A stretch of 64,000 nt of DNA, taken from NCBI RefSeq assembly GCF_026248685.1, contig NZ_CP111038.1:1-64000 (forward strand), given 5' to 3'. The notes under the pieces were generated by a model that was not told where the DNA came from, did not search any database, and worked only from the letters and a program-made list of their open reading frames with translations. This DNA is from Haladaptatus caseinilyticus (lineage in GTDB: Archaea > Halobacteriota > Halobacteria > Halobacteriales > Haladaptataceae). Numbering within the stretch: position 1 is the stretch's first letter; each line of letters starts with the position of its first letter. Both the position numbers and the translations under genes were made by a program. Below are positions 1 through 9,360 of this stretch, in pieces.

Positions 1-102
1 GACAACCGTTATCGAAATAATGTTTGATGGTGCTGTCGTCTCTACCTCCAAAGATAACACTTCTTGTGCATCTGTACAATCGTGCGGTGGGGTAGTTGAG
101 GT

Positions 103-518
103 AACTATTGCGGTTTAGTTACCTATTGTTTCTAGAACCCCACTCTCAGCGTCTGAGCTACGGTTAAATCGCCTATACGAATGCGCAAGTCTGAGACAAT
201 AGGTGCAATAGGTACCTAACTTACCTTGGCTATCGTACCTATTGTATCTATTGTACCTATTGTATCTTAAGTATCTATCTCTGATAACGTAGATGTTTTG
301 ACAAGAGTTTACGCAGAGTCCACACTGTGTATCCTGTGTACCTCTGTTTGTTACAATAGGTGGTTCAGGTGCAATAGCTGAGATAGCTAAGCTACCTATT
401 GTAACTTAGCCACCTACTTGCGGTACATTTATCTTTGATTAGTGAGATAGCTATCTCAACCGCCGAGATGAGCGAATTAGGCACAATAGGTGACTAATGT
501 ATACGAGGTGCCTATTGG
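103..518. repeat. Iteron-like repeat field upstream of parA
   Basis: The 9-mer ACCTATTGT or its complement ACAATAGGT, allowing one or two changes, occurs about eleven times in both orientations: at 103, 121, 196, 205, 237, 246, 255, 353, 371, 394, 483 and 510. Copies at 237-263 are packed head to tail and those at 196-213 are adjacent. Nothing in the first 548 bases looks coding. Such a field directly before a ParA gene is expected of a partition site (centromere) or a replication origin, and could also bind an autoregulator of the par operon. No Rep gene is visible; it may lie left of the window. The repeats are plain in the sequence; their role is inferred. Confidence 0.75.
444..457. promoter_or_regulatory. 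14-bp perfect palindrome near parA
   Basis: GAGATAGCTATCTC is a perfect palindrome about 90 bases before the parA start, within the iteron-like field. A related half, GAGATAGCTAAG, occurs near 381. It could be an operator for the par operon or a second class of origin motif. Confidence 0.4.
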
Positions 519-548
519 AAACAGACGCTATGGCGGCTAATTCACACA

Positions 549-1421
549 ATGGGAGCTAACGTAGACACTCCACGCGCTGTGAGCGTGGTCATTTTGAAAG
601 GAGGCGTCGGCAAATCAACAATTTCGATGAACCTTGCGCGGCAACTCACCGAACGTGGCCGTGTCTTGTTTGCAGATCTCGATCCAAACGGACACGCGAC
701 CAACGGTCTCGGATTCGGTGACGTCTACAGAGGTGAGACGAACCTCGGTGACGTTATTCTTGACCAAGGAAACGCCACTGCTGCAGATCTCATTCAGGAT
801 ACCGAATTCGGGTTTGACCTCCTTCCATCGTCGAACACGCTTGAAGACGTTGAAAAAGACCTTGCAGGTGCGCTTCAGGGATCCGCACGCGTCAAGACCA
901 AAATTGTCGATCCGCTTCTCGGGGATCGATACGACTACATCGTGTTTGATTGCCCGGCTTACCCTGGGATGCTCAACAATAACGCATTGGTTGCATCTGG
1001 AAATGTTTTGATTCCTCTTGAGCCAGGTTCCAGTTCTATTGGCGGCTACAAACGCACGATGGAACGACTCATCACACCTTCGCAGGAATACATCGATATC
1101 GACGTGCTCGCACTAATCCCGAACAAACTTCGCGAGCGAATCGACCAACAAACCGAAGACCGCGAGCTGCTCGAAAATCTGAACACGGCGGAGACGACGG
1201 AAGGAAAGGTTCCGAATTTTGCACGCATCACGGCAGAACAGTTCGACGCGATCGACAACGGAGAGCTGCAACCACCGAAGCCTGGTATCCGATACAGTGC
1301 AGCACTTTCAAAATCGCTCAAAGAACATCAACCACTGCTGGATTATGACCCCGAAAACAGCCAAATCGAGAACTTCAAAGAACTGGCATCGATCGTCGTA
1401 AACGGTGGTGTCGAGCGATGA
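549..1421 (+). CDS. parA: ParA-family partition ATPase
   Basis: This 290-residue protein is a deviant-Walker ATPase of the ParA/MinD/Soj family that would position plasmid copies before cell division. The N-terminus carries the signature KGGVGKST (about residues 17-24), followed by the DLDPNGHAT segment and later the switch-like YIVFDCPAYPG motif. It has no N-terminal DNA-binding extension, as in type Ib and chromosomal Soj forms. The stop overlaps the start of the next gene by four bases, so the two are probably translationally coupled, as par operons usually are. The repeat field immediately upstream is the likely cis-acting site. Confidence 0.93.
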   Translation: MGANVDTPRAVSVVILKGGVGKSTISMNLARQLTERGRVLFADLDPNGHATNGLGFGDVYRGETNLGDVILDQGNATAADLIQDTEFGFDLLPSSNTLEDVEKDLAGALQGSARVKTKIVDPLLGDRYDYIVFDCPAYPGMLNNNALVASGNVLIPLEPGSSSIGGYKRTMERLITPSQEYIDIDVLALIPNKLRERIDQQTEDRELLENLNTAETTEGKVPNFARITAEQFDAIDNGELQPPKPGIRYSAALSKSLKEHQPLLDYDPENSQIENFKELASIVVNGGVER

Positions 1422-1831
1422 CTGATGCAAACCCTTTCGACGACCTGAGCGGCGTTGACAACGAAGATGCAGGGGAAGAACCATCCGAAACCCCTCCGGA
1501 ATCCTTCTCGAAATTAGAAGCTGATTCTCCACAAGTAGAGGAACAATCGACAGTCGAGACGACAGCGTCATCGGAATCGTTACAAAGCGAGTCGACTACG
1601 AATATCTCTGGCCCACCGTTCGAATATTCGGAGGTTCGTCAACGTCCATTGTATGCTCGGGGAGATACGTGGGACGAATTTGAAGATGCAGTTGGGATTT
1701 CAGTTGTCCCAGAACTGCGTCGACAAGGCATTCGAGATGAAGAAAAGCGTGAAATTCACGATGCCGTTCTCACGCTCGCGGTGGAAGAACCCGAGCGACT
1801 CGTCGAGATTATTGCTGAGCGACGTCAATAA
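1418..1831 (+). CDS. Small acidic ParA partner protein
   Basis: This 137-residue protein starts inside the parA stop codon. The first 65 residues are low complexity and very acidic (runs of E, S and T), consistent with a disordered tail. The last 70 residues look folded and contain the segment RPLYARGDTWDEFEDAV followed by a helix-rich end. Small genes with this type of C-terminal region commonly follow parA on haloarchaeal replicons and are presumed to be the ParB-like adaptor that binds the centromere. It has no resemblance to classical ParB nuclease or HTH proteins, so the role rests on position and on my memory of similar pairs. Confidence 0.72.
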   Translation: MTDANPFDDLSGVDNEDAGEEPSETPPESFSKLEADSPQVEEQSTVETTASSESLQSESTTNISGPPFEYSEVRQRPLYARGDTWDEFEDAVGISVVPELRRQGIRDEEKREIHDAVLTLAVEEPERLVEIIAERRQ

Positions 1832-2793
1832 CGTGATTCTTTGCCGTATTACGGCAAGTGTTGATATCCTTGAGCTAGTTTGAGAAACCGTCTGTAGTAG
1901 GCTTTCGCTGGCGCAGACGTCGAATCTGCTTCGCTGAGGGCGGCGACCTTGCCAATTCCACTTCCGCTTACAAACAAAAATGGGGAAGTACATCACACAC
2001 CACTACTTCCAACGTAAAACACCGAGAGAAGGGCCGTAGTTGTCATAGAATGGCAATCAAGCATCTATAAATCAGATATGGCTATATCAAAAATCGCTAC
2101 AGAAGATGAGACTTTGTATAAGCAAGACGCACGTTTCGGAGGCTCTAGCAGTCAAAATCTGCCAGTTAGCTCTAGCAGAACGAGGAGAAAGCTGGCGAGA
2201 AGCGAGTGAGAACAGCGGAACCGCCGGGTTCAAACAGACCTGCCGCTCCCGAACAGCGGTCTCGGTCGGTGCTGGAGAACCAGCTATCCGATACCGCTCT
2301 CCCGGCGGACGAACTGGAGGACACGAGAGAAGGGGACGACTGGGCCGTCTTCGACGCCGAAAGCCTGTCGAACCAAGAGATCCACGAGTCGCCACACGTC
2401 GAACAGTAGGCACGCGAACGCGAAGTTGAAAAAACGCAGGACGGGCGACCGAGAAGTCGTCGGAACCGTGAACTGCCTGATGCTCTTGAACGAGTTCTCT
2501 ACCGTCTAGCGGTTACGGTACCGACGAACGACCGACGCAACCGAGTGTAACACGTCGCGTTCCGTCCCACGCAGTCGATATCCGCGTTCTGCTCGAATAC
2601 CGTAAACCGCCTCTGTTCCCCGTCGTGTCCAGTGTCTTCGGCGACCAGCCTCCCACGTCGGCGAACATCCGGCCCCAGTCGTCGTCTTTGACAAAATCCG
2701 TCGTATAAGTGCCGAGAACTAGTAACATAGGGCATCATCTATCGCTGTACATCTTCGTTGAATACAATATACCCTCCCGTGTATGTCCAACGG
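1832..2793. other. Intergenic stretch, no supported gene
   Basis: About 960 bases with overlapping short frames on both strands, none with a convincing start, codon pattern or recognisable family. The GC-rich part, 2200-2700, has the look of decayed coding sequence: a minus-strand reading near 2500-2700 containing DDWGRMFADVGGWSPKTLD is partly open but interrupted. It may be a relic of a mobile element; I could not identify it. An AT-rich TATA-like stretch at about 2760-2772 probably serves the next gene. Confidence 0.5.
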
Positions 2794-3522
2794 ATGCAAA
2801 GGAAGACAAGTGCGCCGACCGAGTGGAAGCGTGGTTACCGACCGGGAACGTTCTCTATCGCGGCTTACGATTCAGAAGAGGAGTCGTTCGGCGTCGCCGT
2901 GGCAACCGGTATCGTCGCCGTGGGCGCGACGTGTCCATACGTTAGTGACACAGCCGCGGTCGTCACCCAATCGTTTACGAAAACGTCTCACGGGTCGGAC
3001 GTCCTTTCACGGGTTGCGGACGGTGAAGGCATTGAGTCGGCATGTGAATCAGTGTTAGCGGAAGACAAATACTCGAACTACCGCCAACTACACGGCGTCA
3101 ACCGGAACGGCGGGCAGTTTGCGTTCACTGGCGACGATTGCATCGAATGGTGCGGTTCAACGACTGGAGCGAACTACTCGGTAGCGGGGAACATGCTCAG
3201 CGATGCTGCCGTCATCGACGCAGTGAGCGATGCGTTTACCGCAGCCACCGGCCCACTCTCCGAACAGTTGCTTAGCGGCCTTGAGGCGGGGCAGAAAGCG
3301 GGTGGAGACAAGCGGGGAAAAGTGAGTTCGGCGTTGCTCGTTCACGCACCCGAGCCGAAATTGTATCATAACCTTCGAATCGACGCTGCCGAGCAACCGA
3401 TTCGAGAACTTCGTGAACTATACGAGACAGCGCGGGAGACCGAACGAAATTTGCAGGACGAAACTGCCCGACAGTTAGGTTCGTATCCGGACGAAATTCT
3501 CGAGTTCGGAGTAAAATACTGA
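2794..3522 (+). CDS. DUF1028 family protein (Ntn-hydrolase-like)
   Basis: The 242-residue product reads as a DUF1028 protein: it begins with the typical GTFSIAAYDSE strand, followed by FGVAVATGIVAVG, a central FTGDDCIEW motif, GANYSVAGNML, and an AGGDKRGKVSSALLV segment near the end, all landmarks of that family. DUF1028 members are thought to have an Ntn-hydrolase fold and often sit beside peptide transporters and amidohydrolases, as here. I chose ATG 2794 because the TATA-like AATATACC at about 2766 would place transcription start almost on it; an upstream TTG at 2758 is possible. It converges with the ABC transporter operon, ten bases from its end. Confidence 0.8.
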   Translation: MQRKTSAPTEWKRGYRPGTFSIAAYDSEEESFGVAVATGIVAVGATCPYVSDTAAVVTQSFTKTSHGSDVLSRVADGEGIESACESVLAEDKYSNYRQLHGVNRNGGQFAFTGDDCIEWCGSTTGANYSVAGNMLSDAAVIDAVSDAFTAATGPLSEQLLSGLEAGQKAGGDKRGKVSSALLVHAPEPKLYHNLRIDAAEQPIRELRELYETARETERNLQDETARQLGSYPDEILEFGVKY

Positions 3523-3531
3523 CTCTATAGT

Positions 3532-5664
3532 TCAATCATCGGATTCCGGTTCAACCGACCCAATAAGCGATTGGCGCTCGCTCATCTTCTCTCTCGACAG
3601 AAGGCAGGATATACGATGGCCAGAGCCGGAGTCTATTTCTTCCAGATTTGGTTCAGTTCGTTCACAAACTTCGCCAATTTTCTTCGGACAGCGGGTCTGG
3701 AACGGGCATCCCGATGGCGGATTCAGCGGACTCGGAACGCTCCCTTCGAGCAGGATGCGGTCGGTCTTCTGTGCCGGGTTGGCGTGTGGAACTGCCGATA
3801 GAAGACTCTCCGTGTAGGGGTGAAATGGCGGCGAGAATATCTGTTCGACCGTGCCAAACTCGGCTATTTTCCCGAGATACATCACCGCGATTCGGTCACA
3901 GATGTGTTGGACAACGCCGATATTGTGGGAGATGAACAGGTACGAGAGCCCGTACTCCGCCTGAATCTCGTTGAGGAGGTTCAATATCTGAGCCTGCACC
4001 GATACATCGAGCGCCGAAACCGGTTCGTCGCAGACGATGAGTTTCGGTTCGACGGCGAGCGCGTGTGCAATAGCAATACGTTGCTGTTGCCCGCCAGAGA
4101 ACTGATGCGGATATTTATTGACCGCGTCCGGTGAGAGACCGACGCGCGTCAGTAACTCCCGCGTGCGCTGACGCTTTGCATTGCCGGTCGCGATGTCGTG
4201 TCGCTCCATCGCTCGCCCGATAATCTGCCCTACCGTCTTTCGCGGGTTGAGAGAGCTGTGCGGATCCTGAAATATCATCTGCATTTCGCGTCGAAGACTT
4301 CGAACCTCCGTACTACTCATTTCGTGTACGGGTTCTCCCTCGAAGTAAACCTCTCCCTCGGTCGGTTCGAGGAGCTTGAGTGCGGTTCGCGCGACGGTCG
4401 ATTTTCCACATCCGCTTTCCCCGACAAGACCCACCGTCTCACCCTCGTAGATGTCGAAGTCGATGCCATCGACAGCCTTGACGGCCCGCCGTTCGAGTTT
4501 TGGCAGGCCACCGTCGGAACGCGTGAGTGTGAATTCGCCCAGGAATCCGTCTCCCGCAGCGAAATGCTTCTTCAGATTCTTCACTGCGAACAGCGGCTCG
4601 CCGCTTCGATGGAGGTCCTTCCGCTTGTTTCTCGAGTTCGTAGGTTCGTATCCCTGACTGAGATCGAGTTCGTCCGCATGGATACACGCTGCACGAGAAG
4701 TCGTCCCTGTCGCCGGGGCAAGCGTGGGGTTTCCACCGGTCCGACAGGCGTCAGTAGCGTATGAACACCGGGGTGCGAAGTTACAGCCCTGCGGCAGATC
4801 GGTGAGATCCGGCATCGCTCCGTCGAGCGTTGGAAGGTCGTCGTATTGAATGTCTGGTTGAGGAATCGAATCGATTAGCCCACGCGTGTACGGATGTTGC
4901 GGATTTCGAAACAGCTCGTCGAGCGCTGCAGTTTCAACGAGGTTCCCTGCGTACATCACTCCCACGTGATCACACGTTTGGGCGACGACACCCAGATTGT
5001 GTGTAATCATCAAGATGGCCATCCCCTTTTCGTCCTGCAATTCGTTCAACAGATCGAGGATCTTCGCCTGCGTCGTCACGTCAAGCGCCGTCGTCGGTTC
5101 GTCCGCGATGATTAAATCCGGTTTACAGGAGAGTCCGATGGCGATGAGGACGCGTTGGCGCATGCCTCCGGAAAATTCGTGTGGGTAATCGTCGAAGCGT
5201 TCCGCAGCATCCGGAATTTCGACGTCGCGCATCACCTCGATAGCCTGTTCGCGCGCTGCCGGTCGGTCGCTATCCTGGTGGTGCATTATTGTCTCGACGA
5301 TCTGCTCGCCGACCGTAAGAACCGGATTGAGTGACGACATCGGATCTTGCGGAATGAGTGCAATCTTGTTTCCACGTACCGTCCGCATCGCTTTCTCGGA
5401 GAACTCCAGTAAATTCTCTCCGTCGAAGATGACCTCGCCGCCAGCGATTTCTCCGGGTGAATCGACGAGTTGTAACAACGAACGTGCGGTCACGCTCTTT
5501 CCGGCACCACTTTCGCCGACCAAACCCATTGTCTCGCCCGTATCAAGGGCAAACGATACATCATTGGCGGCAACGACTGTTCCGTCCTCCGTCAGGAACT
5601 CCGTCCTGAGGTTTCGAACTTGGAGGAGCGGCGACCGCCCATCGTCTATGTTTTTGCAGTTCAT
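3532..5664 (-). CDS. Fused Opp/Dpp-type ABC ATPases (OppD-OppF fusion)
   Basis: One 710-residue chain holds two complete peptide-transporter ATPases. The first half has Walker A GESGAGKS, signature FSGGMRQRV, Walker B LIIADEPTTALD and a C-terminal Cys motif (NFAPRCSYATDAC). The second half has GESGCGKS, FSGGQQQRI, LIVCDEPVSALD and a similar Cys tail (CPFQTRCPKKIGEVC). In most operons these are two genes; here they are one. It would power import of oligopeptides or related small amides, with the two permeases upstream and the binding protein first in the operon. Its start overlaps the stop of the preceding permease by four bases. Confidence 0.93.
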   Translation of the reverse strand: MNCKNIDDGRSPLLQVRNLRTEFLTEDGTVVAANDVSFALDTGETMGLVGESGAGKSVTARSLLQLVDSPGEIAGGEVIFDGENLLEFSEKAMRTVRGNKIALIPQDPMSSLNPVLTVGEQIVETIMHHQDSDRPAAREQAIEVMRDVEIPDAAERFDDYPHEFSGGMRQRVLIAIGLSCKPDLIIADEPTTALDVTTQAKILDLLNELQDEKGMAILMITHNLGVVAQTCDHVGVMYAGNLVETAALDELFRNPQHPYTRGLIDSIPQPDIQYDDLPTLDGAMPDLTDLPQGCNFAPRCSYATDACRTGGNPTLAPATGTTSRAACIHADELDLSQGYEPTNSRNKRKDLHRSGEPLFAVKNLKKHFAAGDGFLGEFTLTRSDGGLPKLERRAVKAVDGIDFDIYEGETVGLVGESGCGKSTVARTALKLLEPTEGEVYFEGEPVHEMSSTEVRSLRREMQMIFQDPHSSLNPRKTVGQIIGRAMERHDIATGNAKRQRTRELLTRVGLSPDAVNKYPHQFSGGQQQRIAIAHALAVEPKLIVCDEPVSALDVSVQAQILNLLNEIQAEYGLSYLFISHNIGVVQHICDRIAVMYLGKIAEFGTVEQIFSPPFHPYTESLLSAVPHANPAQKTDRILLEGSVPSPLNPPSGCPFQTRCPKKIGEVCERTEPNLEEIDSGSGHRISCLLSREKMSERQSLIGSVEPESDD

Positions 5665-6548
5665 TCTATCGAATCCACCTTGGGGTCGAGAACGTCTCTG
5701 AGGCCATCACCGAGCAGATTGAACCCGATGACGGTAATCGCGATTGCGATACCAGGGAAGATGATTATCCAGGGTGCAGATTGCATAAATCCCCGTCCGG
5801 TGTTAATCATCAGTCCCCACGACGGTGTCGGCGGTTGCGCACCGAGACCGAGGAACGACAGGCTTGCCTCCGCGAGCATCGCGAACGCGATGTTCAACGA
5901 CCCTTGCACGAGCAGCGGGGCAGAGCAGTTCGGTAACACTTCCCGGAAGATGATGTGCGGATTGTTCTCCCCGCGGGCGATAGCCGACTCGACGTACGCC
6001 TCGTTTCGCTCGGACAACGTCGCGCTTCGGGCGACGCGAGCAATGTACGGCGTGTACACGAACGCTAGCGCAATAATGACGTTCGTGAGATCCGGACCGA
6101 GGACTACCATCAGAGTCAGTGCGAGGAGGATTGGTGGGAAGGACATCGCGGCGTCCATAAACCGCATCAGCAACTCATCGATAAGCCCACCGTAGTAGCC
6201 GGAGACGAGCCCGATTATCGTCCCGATCAAGAGCGCGCCAGTGATGGCGCCGAAGCCGACGTACAGCGAAATTCGACTGCCCATCACGACGCGACTGAAG
6301 ATATCTCGGCCGAGATCGTCGGTTCCAAACGGATGGTCGACCGACGGCGGTTGTGTTCGATCCGCAACGGACGTCGTATCGATTGCGTAGGGTGCGATGA
6401 CAGGTGCGAAAATAGCGATGACGACGAGCGCAACCACGATGAAGAGCCCGATCATCGCCTTCGTATTGCTCCTGAACTGCCGCGTGAACCGTTGGAGGCG
6501 CTCTATCCGCGCGGACGTGACCGTCGAGTTCGACGTTGAGGTCGCCAT
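5661..6548 (-). CDS. ABC transporter permease, OppC/DppC type
   Basis: This 295-residue membrane protein carries the N-terminal OppC-like segment, a first membrane helix (about residues 35-55), then a periplasm-facing stretch with HPFGTDDLGRDIFSRVV, which is diagnostic of DppC/OppC permeases, and four or five more helices. The EAA loop region reads EAYVESAIARGENNPHIIFREVLPN. It forms the importer channel with the neighbouring OppB-type permease. It is the third gene of a four-gene minus-strand operon and is packed against both neighbours with overlaps of one and four bases. Confidence 0.93.
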   Translation of the reverse strand: MATSTSNSTVTSARIERLQRFTRQFRSNTKAMIGLFIVVALVVIAIFAPVIAPYAIDTTSVADRTQPPSVDHPFGTDDLGRDIFSRVVMGSRISLYVGFGAITGALLIGTIIGLVSGYYGGLIDELLMRFMDAAMSFPPILLALTLMVVLGPDLTNVIIALAFVYTPYIARVARSATLSERNEAYVESAIARGENNPHIIFREVLPNCSAPLLVQGSLNIAFAMLAEASLSFLGLGAQPPTPSWGLMINTGRGFMQSAPWIIIFPGIAIAITVIGFNLLGDGLRDVLDPKVDSIE

Positions 6549-7507
6549 CAGTCCTCACCTCCGTAGCGAATCCGCGGGTCGAAGTAGCCGTAGAGGATGT
6601 CCGCCGCGAGGTTTGAGAGCATGTACATCAGCGCGACGACGATGATACAACCTTGCAACAGCGGGATGTCCCGACTTTGAATGGCGGTCAGCGTCAGCCT
6701 GCCAATGCCCGGCCAGAAGAACACCTCCTCTAGAACGACGACACCACCAAACGCGTAGCTGAACTGAAACGCGATAACCGTGATGACGGGAATGATGGCG
6801 TTTCGGAGCGCGTGTTTGAGGACGATGATGCGTTGCGTCATCCCCTTAGAACGTGCTAGTTTGATGTACTCTTCCGACATGACCTCGAGCATCGATGACC
6901 GGGTCATGCGCATGATATAGGCGGTGAGGGCGAATCCCATCGCCGACGCCGGGAGGACGAGATGAGTAAGCGTTCCTACTGGGTCTTCGTTCGGCGGGAC
7001 ATAGCCTCCTGTCGGGAAGATGTTCAGCCACACGGCAAAAACGAGGATGAACACGAGTCCCCACAGGAAGATCGGGATGGAAACGCCGATGAATCCGAAC
7101 ATCGACGCGAAGAGATCGGGTGCCTCATTTTGTTTTACCGCAGCGACAACGCCGAGCGGCAGCGCCAGGAAAACCGCGATGAACGTCGCCGCCCCGGCGA
7201 GCATGAGCGATTTCGGCAGTTTCTCAGCGATGAGCGTCACGACTGGGTCGCCAAACCGGAGTGACGTTCCCATATCACCCTGTAAGATCCCAATCACCCA
7301 ATCTACGTACTGGAGATGTAGCGGCTTATCGAGACCCAGTTGCGCCTGTAACGCCTGAATGGATTGGTCAGTCGCGTTCGGCCCGAGGATGAGCAACGCG
7401 ACATCTCCGGGCAAAATCGTCGTGACGATGAATGTGATTAACGTCACGAACAGGAGGGTCAGCGTCATGAACCCCAATCGTCTGAGTAGATAGTTAGACA
7501 TGGACAT
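6548..7507 (-). CDS. ABC transporter permease, OppB/DppB type
   Basis: A 319-residue protein with six predicted membrane helices. It opens with the family-typical YLLRRLGFMTLTLLFVTLITF helix, followed by the extracytoplasmic DKPLHLQYVDWV segment and an EAA loop (EYIKLARSKGMTQRIIVLKHALRNAIIPV). This is the DppB/OppB partner of the next permease. ATG at 7507 and ATG at 7501 are both possible starts. Only 14 bases separate it from the stop of the binding-protein gene. Confidence 0.93.
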   Translation of the reverse strand: MSMSNYLLRRLGFMTLTLLFVTLITFIVTTILPGDVALLILGPNATDQSIQALQAQLGLDKPLHLQYVDWVIGILQGDMGTSLRFGDPVVTLIAEKLPKSLMLAGAATFIAVFLALPLGVVAAVKQNEAPDLFASMFGFIGVSIPIFLWGLVFILVFAVWLNIFPTGGYVPPNEDPVGTLTHLVLPASAMGFALTAYIMRMTRSSMLEVMSEEYIKLARSKGMTQRIIVLKHALRNAIIPVITVIAFQFSYAFGGVVVLEEVFFWPGIGRLTLTAIQSRDIPLLQGCIIVVALMYMLSNLAADILYGYFDPRIRYGGED

Positions 7508-7521
7508 TGTCGTTCCTCCAG

Positions 7522-9150
7522 TTACCCGTTGAGCCAGTTATCTTGGAATCGGAGTGTCGAACCGTCGGGTGCGCCGATTTTGCCCTTGTATTTCGTCGAA
7601 CCACTGTACAGGTTCGCCTGCCACCAGAGCAGGAGGTGACCCGCGCGCTCCTCGTGCAGAATCTCGGTTGCCTTGTGATAGAGATCCGCACGCTTCTGTT
7701 CGTCGTACATGTGCCGAGCCTTCTCAACCAGTTCATTGTACTCCTCGTTTTCCCATCCGGTGAAGAAGAACGCTCCATCCGGATGGAGGAACTTGTAGAA
7801 GGACACGTCCGGGTAGTTGAGTGCGAGATACGAACTGGTTGTCGCCTCGAAATTCTGCTTACTGTACACGTCCGAGAGCCACGTGCTCCACGTTATTTTC
7901 TGGATGTTGAGGTTGATGCCGACGTCCGATGCCTGATCGGAGATGACTTTCGCCCCCTGCACTTGCGTCGGGTAGGACTGTGGAATCTTGAACGAAACCG
8001 AGAATCCGTTCGCCATTCCCGCCTTCTTCAGGTGCTCTTTGGCCTTTTCGAGGTTTCGTGGGCGTGGTTTCACGTCCGGATTCACCCACGGACTGTCAGG
8101 TGCTGCGGGCGTCGCGGCGGGTTTGCCAGTACCGTACAGCGCCGCCTCCGTTATCTCTTCCTTGTCGATCGCGTAGTCGAGCGCGAGGCGAGCATGTTTA
8201 TTGTTGAACGGCTTCTTATTGCAGTTCAGCCCGAGGTAAACGAGAGCTTTCGGAAACTGCTTTTCGAACCGGACGGAGGAATCGTTCTTGAGCGACTCAA
8301 CGTCTTTCGGCGGAACGCCGTTGATAAAGTCGTACTCCCCCGCGCGGAACGACTGGAGGCGCACGCTTGGATCAGTTATTTCACTTTTGACGATTTTGTC
8401 GAGGAAGGGGCCGCCATCTTCGCTAGCATTCCAGTACTCGTCGAATTTCGTCATCGTGAACGAAGTCTCTACCTCATGACTCTCGAACTGGTAGGGGCCC
8501 GTCCCGATGGGTTCCCCGATTTTCTCCTTGTTCGTCTGTTCCTTTGGTACGATGTGCATCTCTCCAGTCGCCATCCGTGAGATGAACGGTGCAAACGGCT
8601 CCGACAACTGCACGATGAAGGTTTGGTCGTCCGGATTTTCCATCGAGTCAACAAACTCGAAGAAGCCGCTGGCGAGATAATCGCCGTTAGCGATTCTCTC
8701 GTAGGTTGCGATCACGTCATCGGAGGTCATCTCCTTCCCATTGTGGAATTTCACTCCCTTCTGAAGCGTGAACTCCAGCTTCGTATTGTCCTCGGAAGTA
8801 GTCCAATCCTTCGCGAGATGCGGTTGTAGCGAATAGTCAAAGTCTAGTTTGATGAGAGGTTCGGTGATGTTTTCGAGCACTCGGTTCGTTGCCGCGGCGC
8901 TCTCGAGATGCGGATCCAGCCCCTGAACTGGAACGGCACCTCCCCATTGCAGCGTGCCGCCTGATTGTGGCTTCCCGTTGGCTCCATTGTTGCCGCCGGA
9001 GTTGTCAGAATCGCTTCCTCCGAGACAACCAGCGAGCGCAACTGGAATTCCAGTGGCCGACGCAGCGAGGAACGCTCGGCGGTCAAGCCTCCTGCCACTA
9101 GCGGCGTGGCTGTTATTTTCAAAGTTTCGCCTATTACTATCGCTTGGCAT
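7522..9150 (-). CDS. Peptide/amide-binding lipoprotein of ABC importer (SBP family 5)
   Basis: This is the extracellular solute receptor of the importer and the first gene of the operon. The N-terminus has a Tat motif (RRLDRRAFLAASATG) followed by the lipobox LAGC, so it should be exported folded and lipid-anchored. A Gly/Asn/Ser linker follows, then the family 5 fold, including PHLAKDWTTSEDNTKLEFTL and GTGPYQFESHE. I chose ATG 9150 over 9162 because the minus-strand TATATTATGG at 9180-9171 lies about 26 bases before it, implying a nearly leaderless mRNA. The ligand cannot be read from sequence; the adjacent carbamoylase suggests N-carbamoyl or ureido compounds or peptides. Confidence 0.92.
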   Translation of the reverse strand: MPSDSNRRNFENNSHAASGRRLDRRAFLAASATGIPVALAGCLGGSDSDNSGGNNGANGKPQSGGTLQWGGAVPVQGLDPHLESAAATNRVLENITEPLIKLDFDYSLQPHLAKDWTTSEDNTKLEFTLQKGVKFHNGKEMTSDDVIATYERIANGDYLASGFFEFVDSMENPDDQTFIVQLSEPFAPFISRMATGEMHIVPKEQTNKEKIGEPIGTGPYQFESHEVETSFTMTKFDEYWNASEDGGPFLDKIVKSEITDPSVRLQSFRAGEYDFINGVPPKDVESLKNDSSVRFEKQFPKALVYLGLNCNKKPFNNKHARLALDYAIDKEEITEAALYGTGKPAATPAAPDSPWVNPDVKPRPRNLEKAKEHLKKAGMANGFSVSFKIPQSYPTQVQGAKVISDQASDVGINLNIQKITWSTWLSDVYSKQNFEATTSSYLALNYPDVSFYKFLHPDGAFFFTGWENEEYNELVEKARHMYDEQKRADLYHKATEILHEERAGHLLLWWQANLYSGSTKYKGKIGAPDGSTLRFQDNWLNG

Positions 9151-9162
9151 AGAGAAACACAC

Positions 9163-9360
9163 TCAGACACCCATAATATAGTTTATGGAATTATCGATCA
9201 TCGTATTAGTGAACAAAAGATTTCCACTCCTTATGACAGCCAACAATCGTAGTAGATGGGCACTCCACGCGACGAGTTGCAACGGAACTACAAAATGCAA
9301 CATTTCTTTTTATTTGAGAAACAGTTAAATAGATCGATACGGCAACTTGCCTAGATAGGC
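9163..9360. promoter_or_regulatory. Divergent control region between importer and amidohydrolase
   Basis: This 198-base AT-rich region lies between the divergent importer operon and the carbamoylase gene. It has a minus-strand TATA element at 9171-9180, a plus-strand TTAAATAG near 9324, an 8-bp palindrome GTTGCAAC at 9276-9283 followed by ATGCAAC at about 9295, and the 14-bp perfect palindrome TGCCTAGATAGGCA at 9348-9361 touching the downstream ATG. The TGCAA words resemble the arms of the palindrome before the IclR gene, so this may be where that regulator binds. Confidence 0.5.

Noticed and set aside
1-548. CRISPR-like array
   Set aside because: The repeats are 9 bases, in both orientations and irregularly spaced, without constant-length spacers.
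2087-2740. Possible transposase or IS remnant
   Set aside because: Both strands have partly open frames, but no DDE, HUH or TnpB motif and no terminal repeats could be seen, so it is only described as decayed sequence.
7507-8580. 357-codon plus-strand frame opposite the binding-protein gene
   Set aside because: Antisense shadow of the SBP family 5 gene, which has a Tat signal, lipobox and family motifs; the shadow has none.
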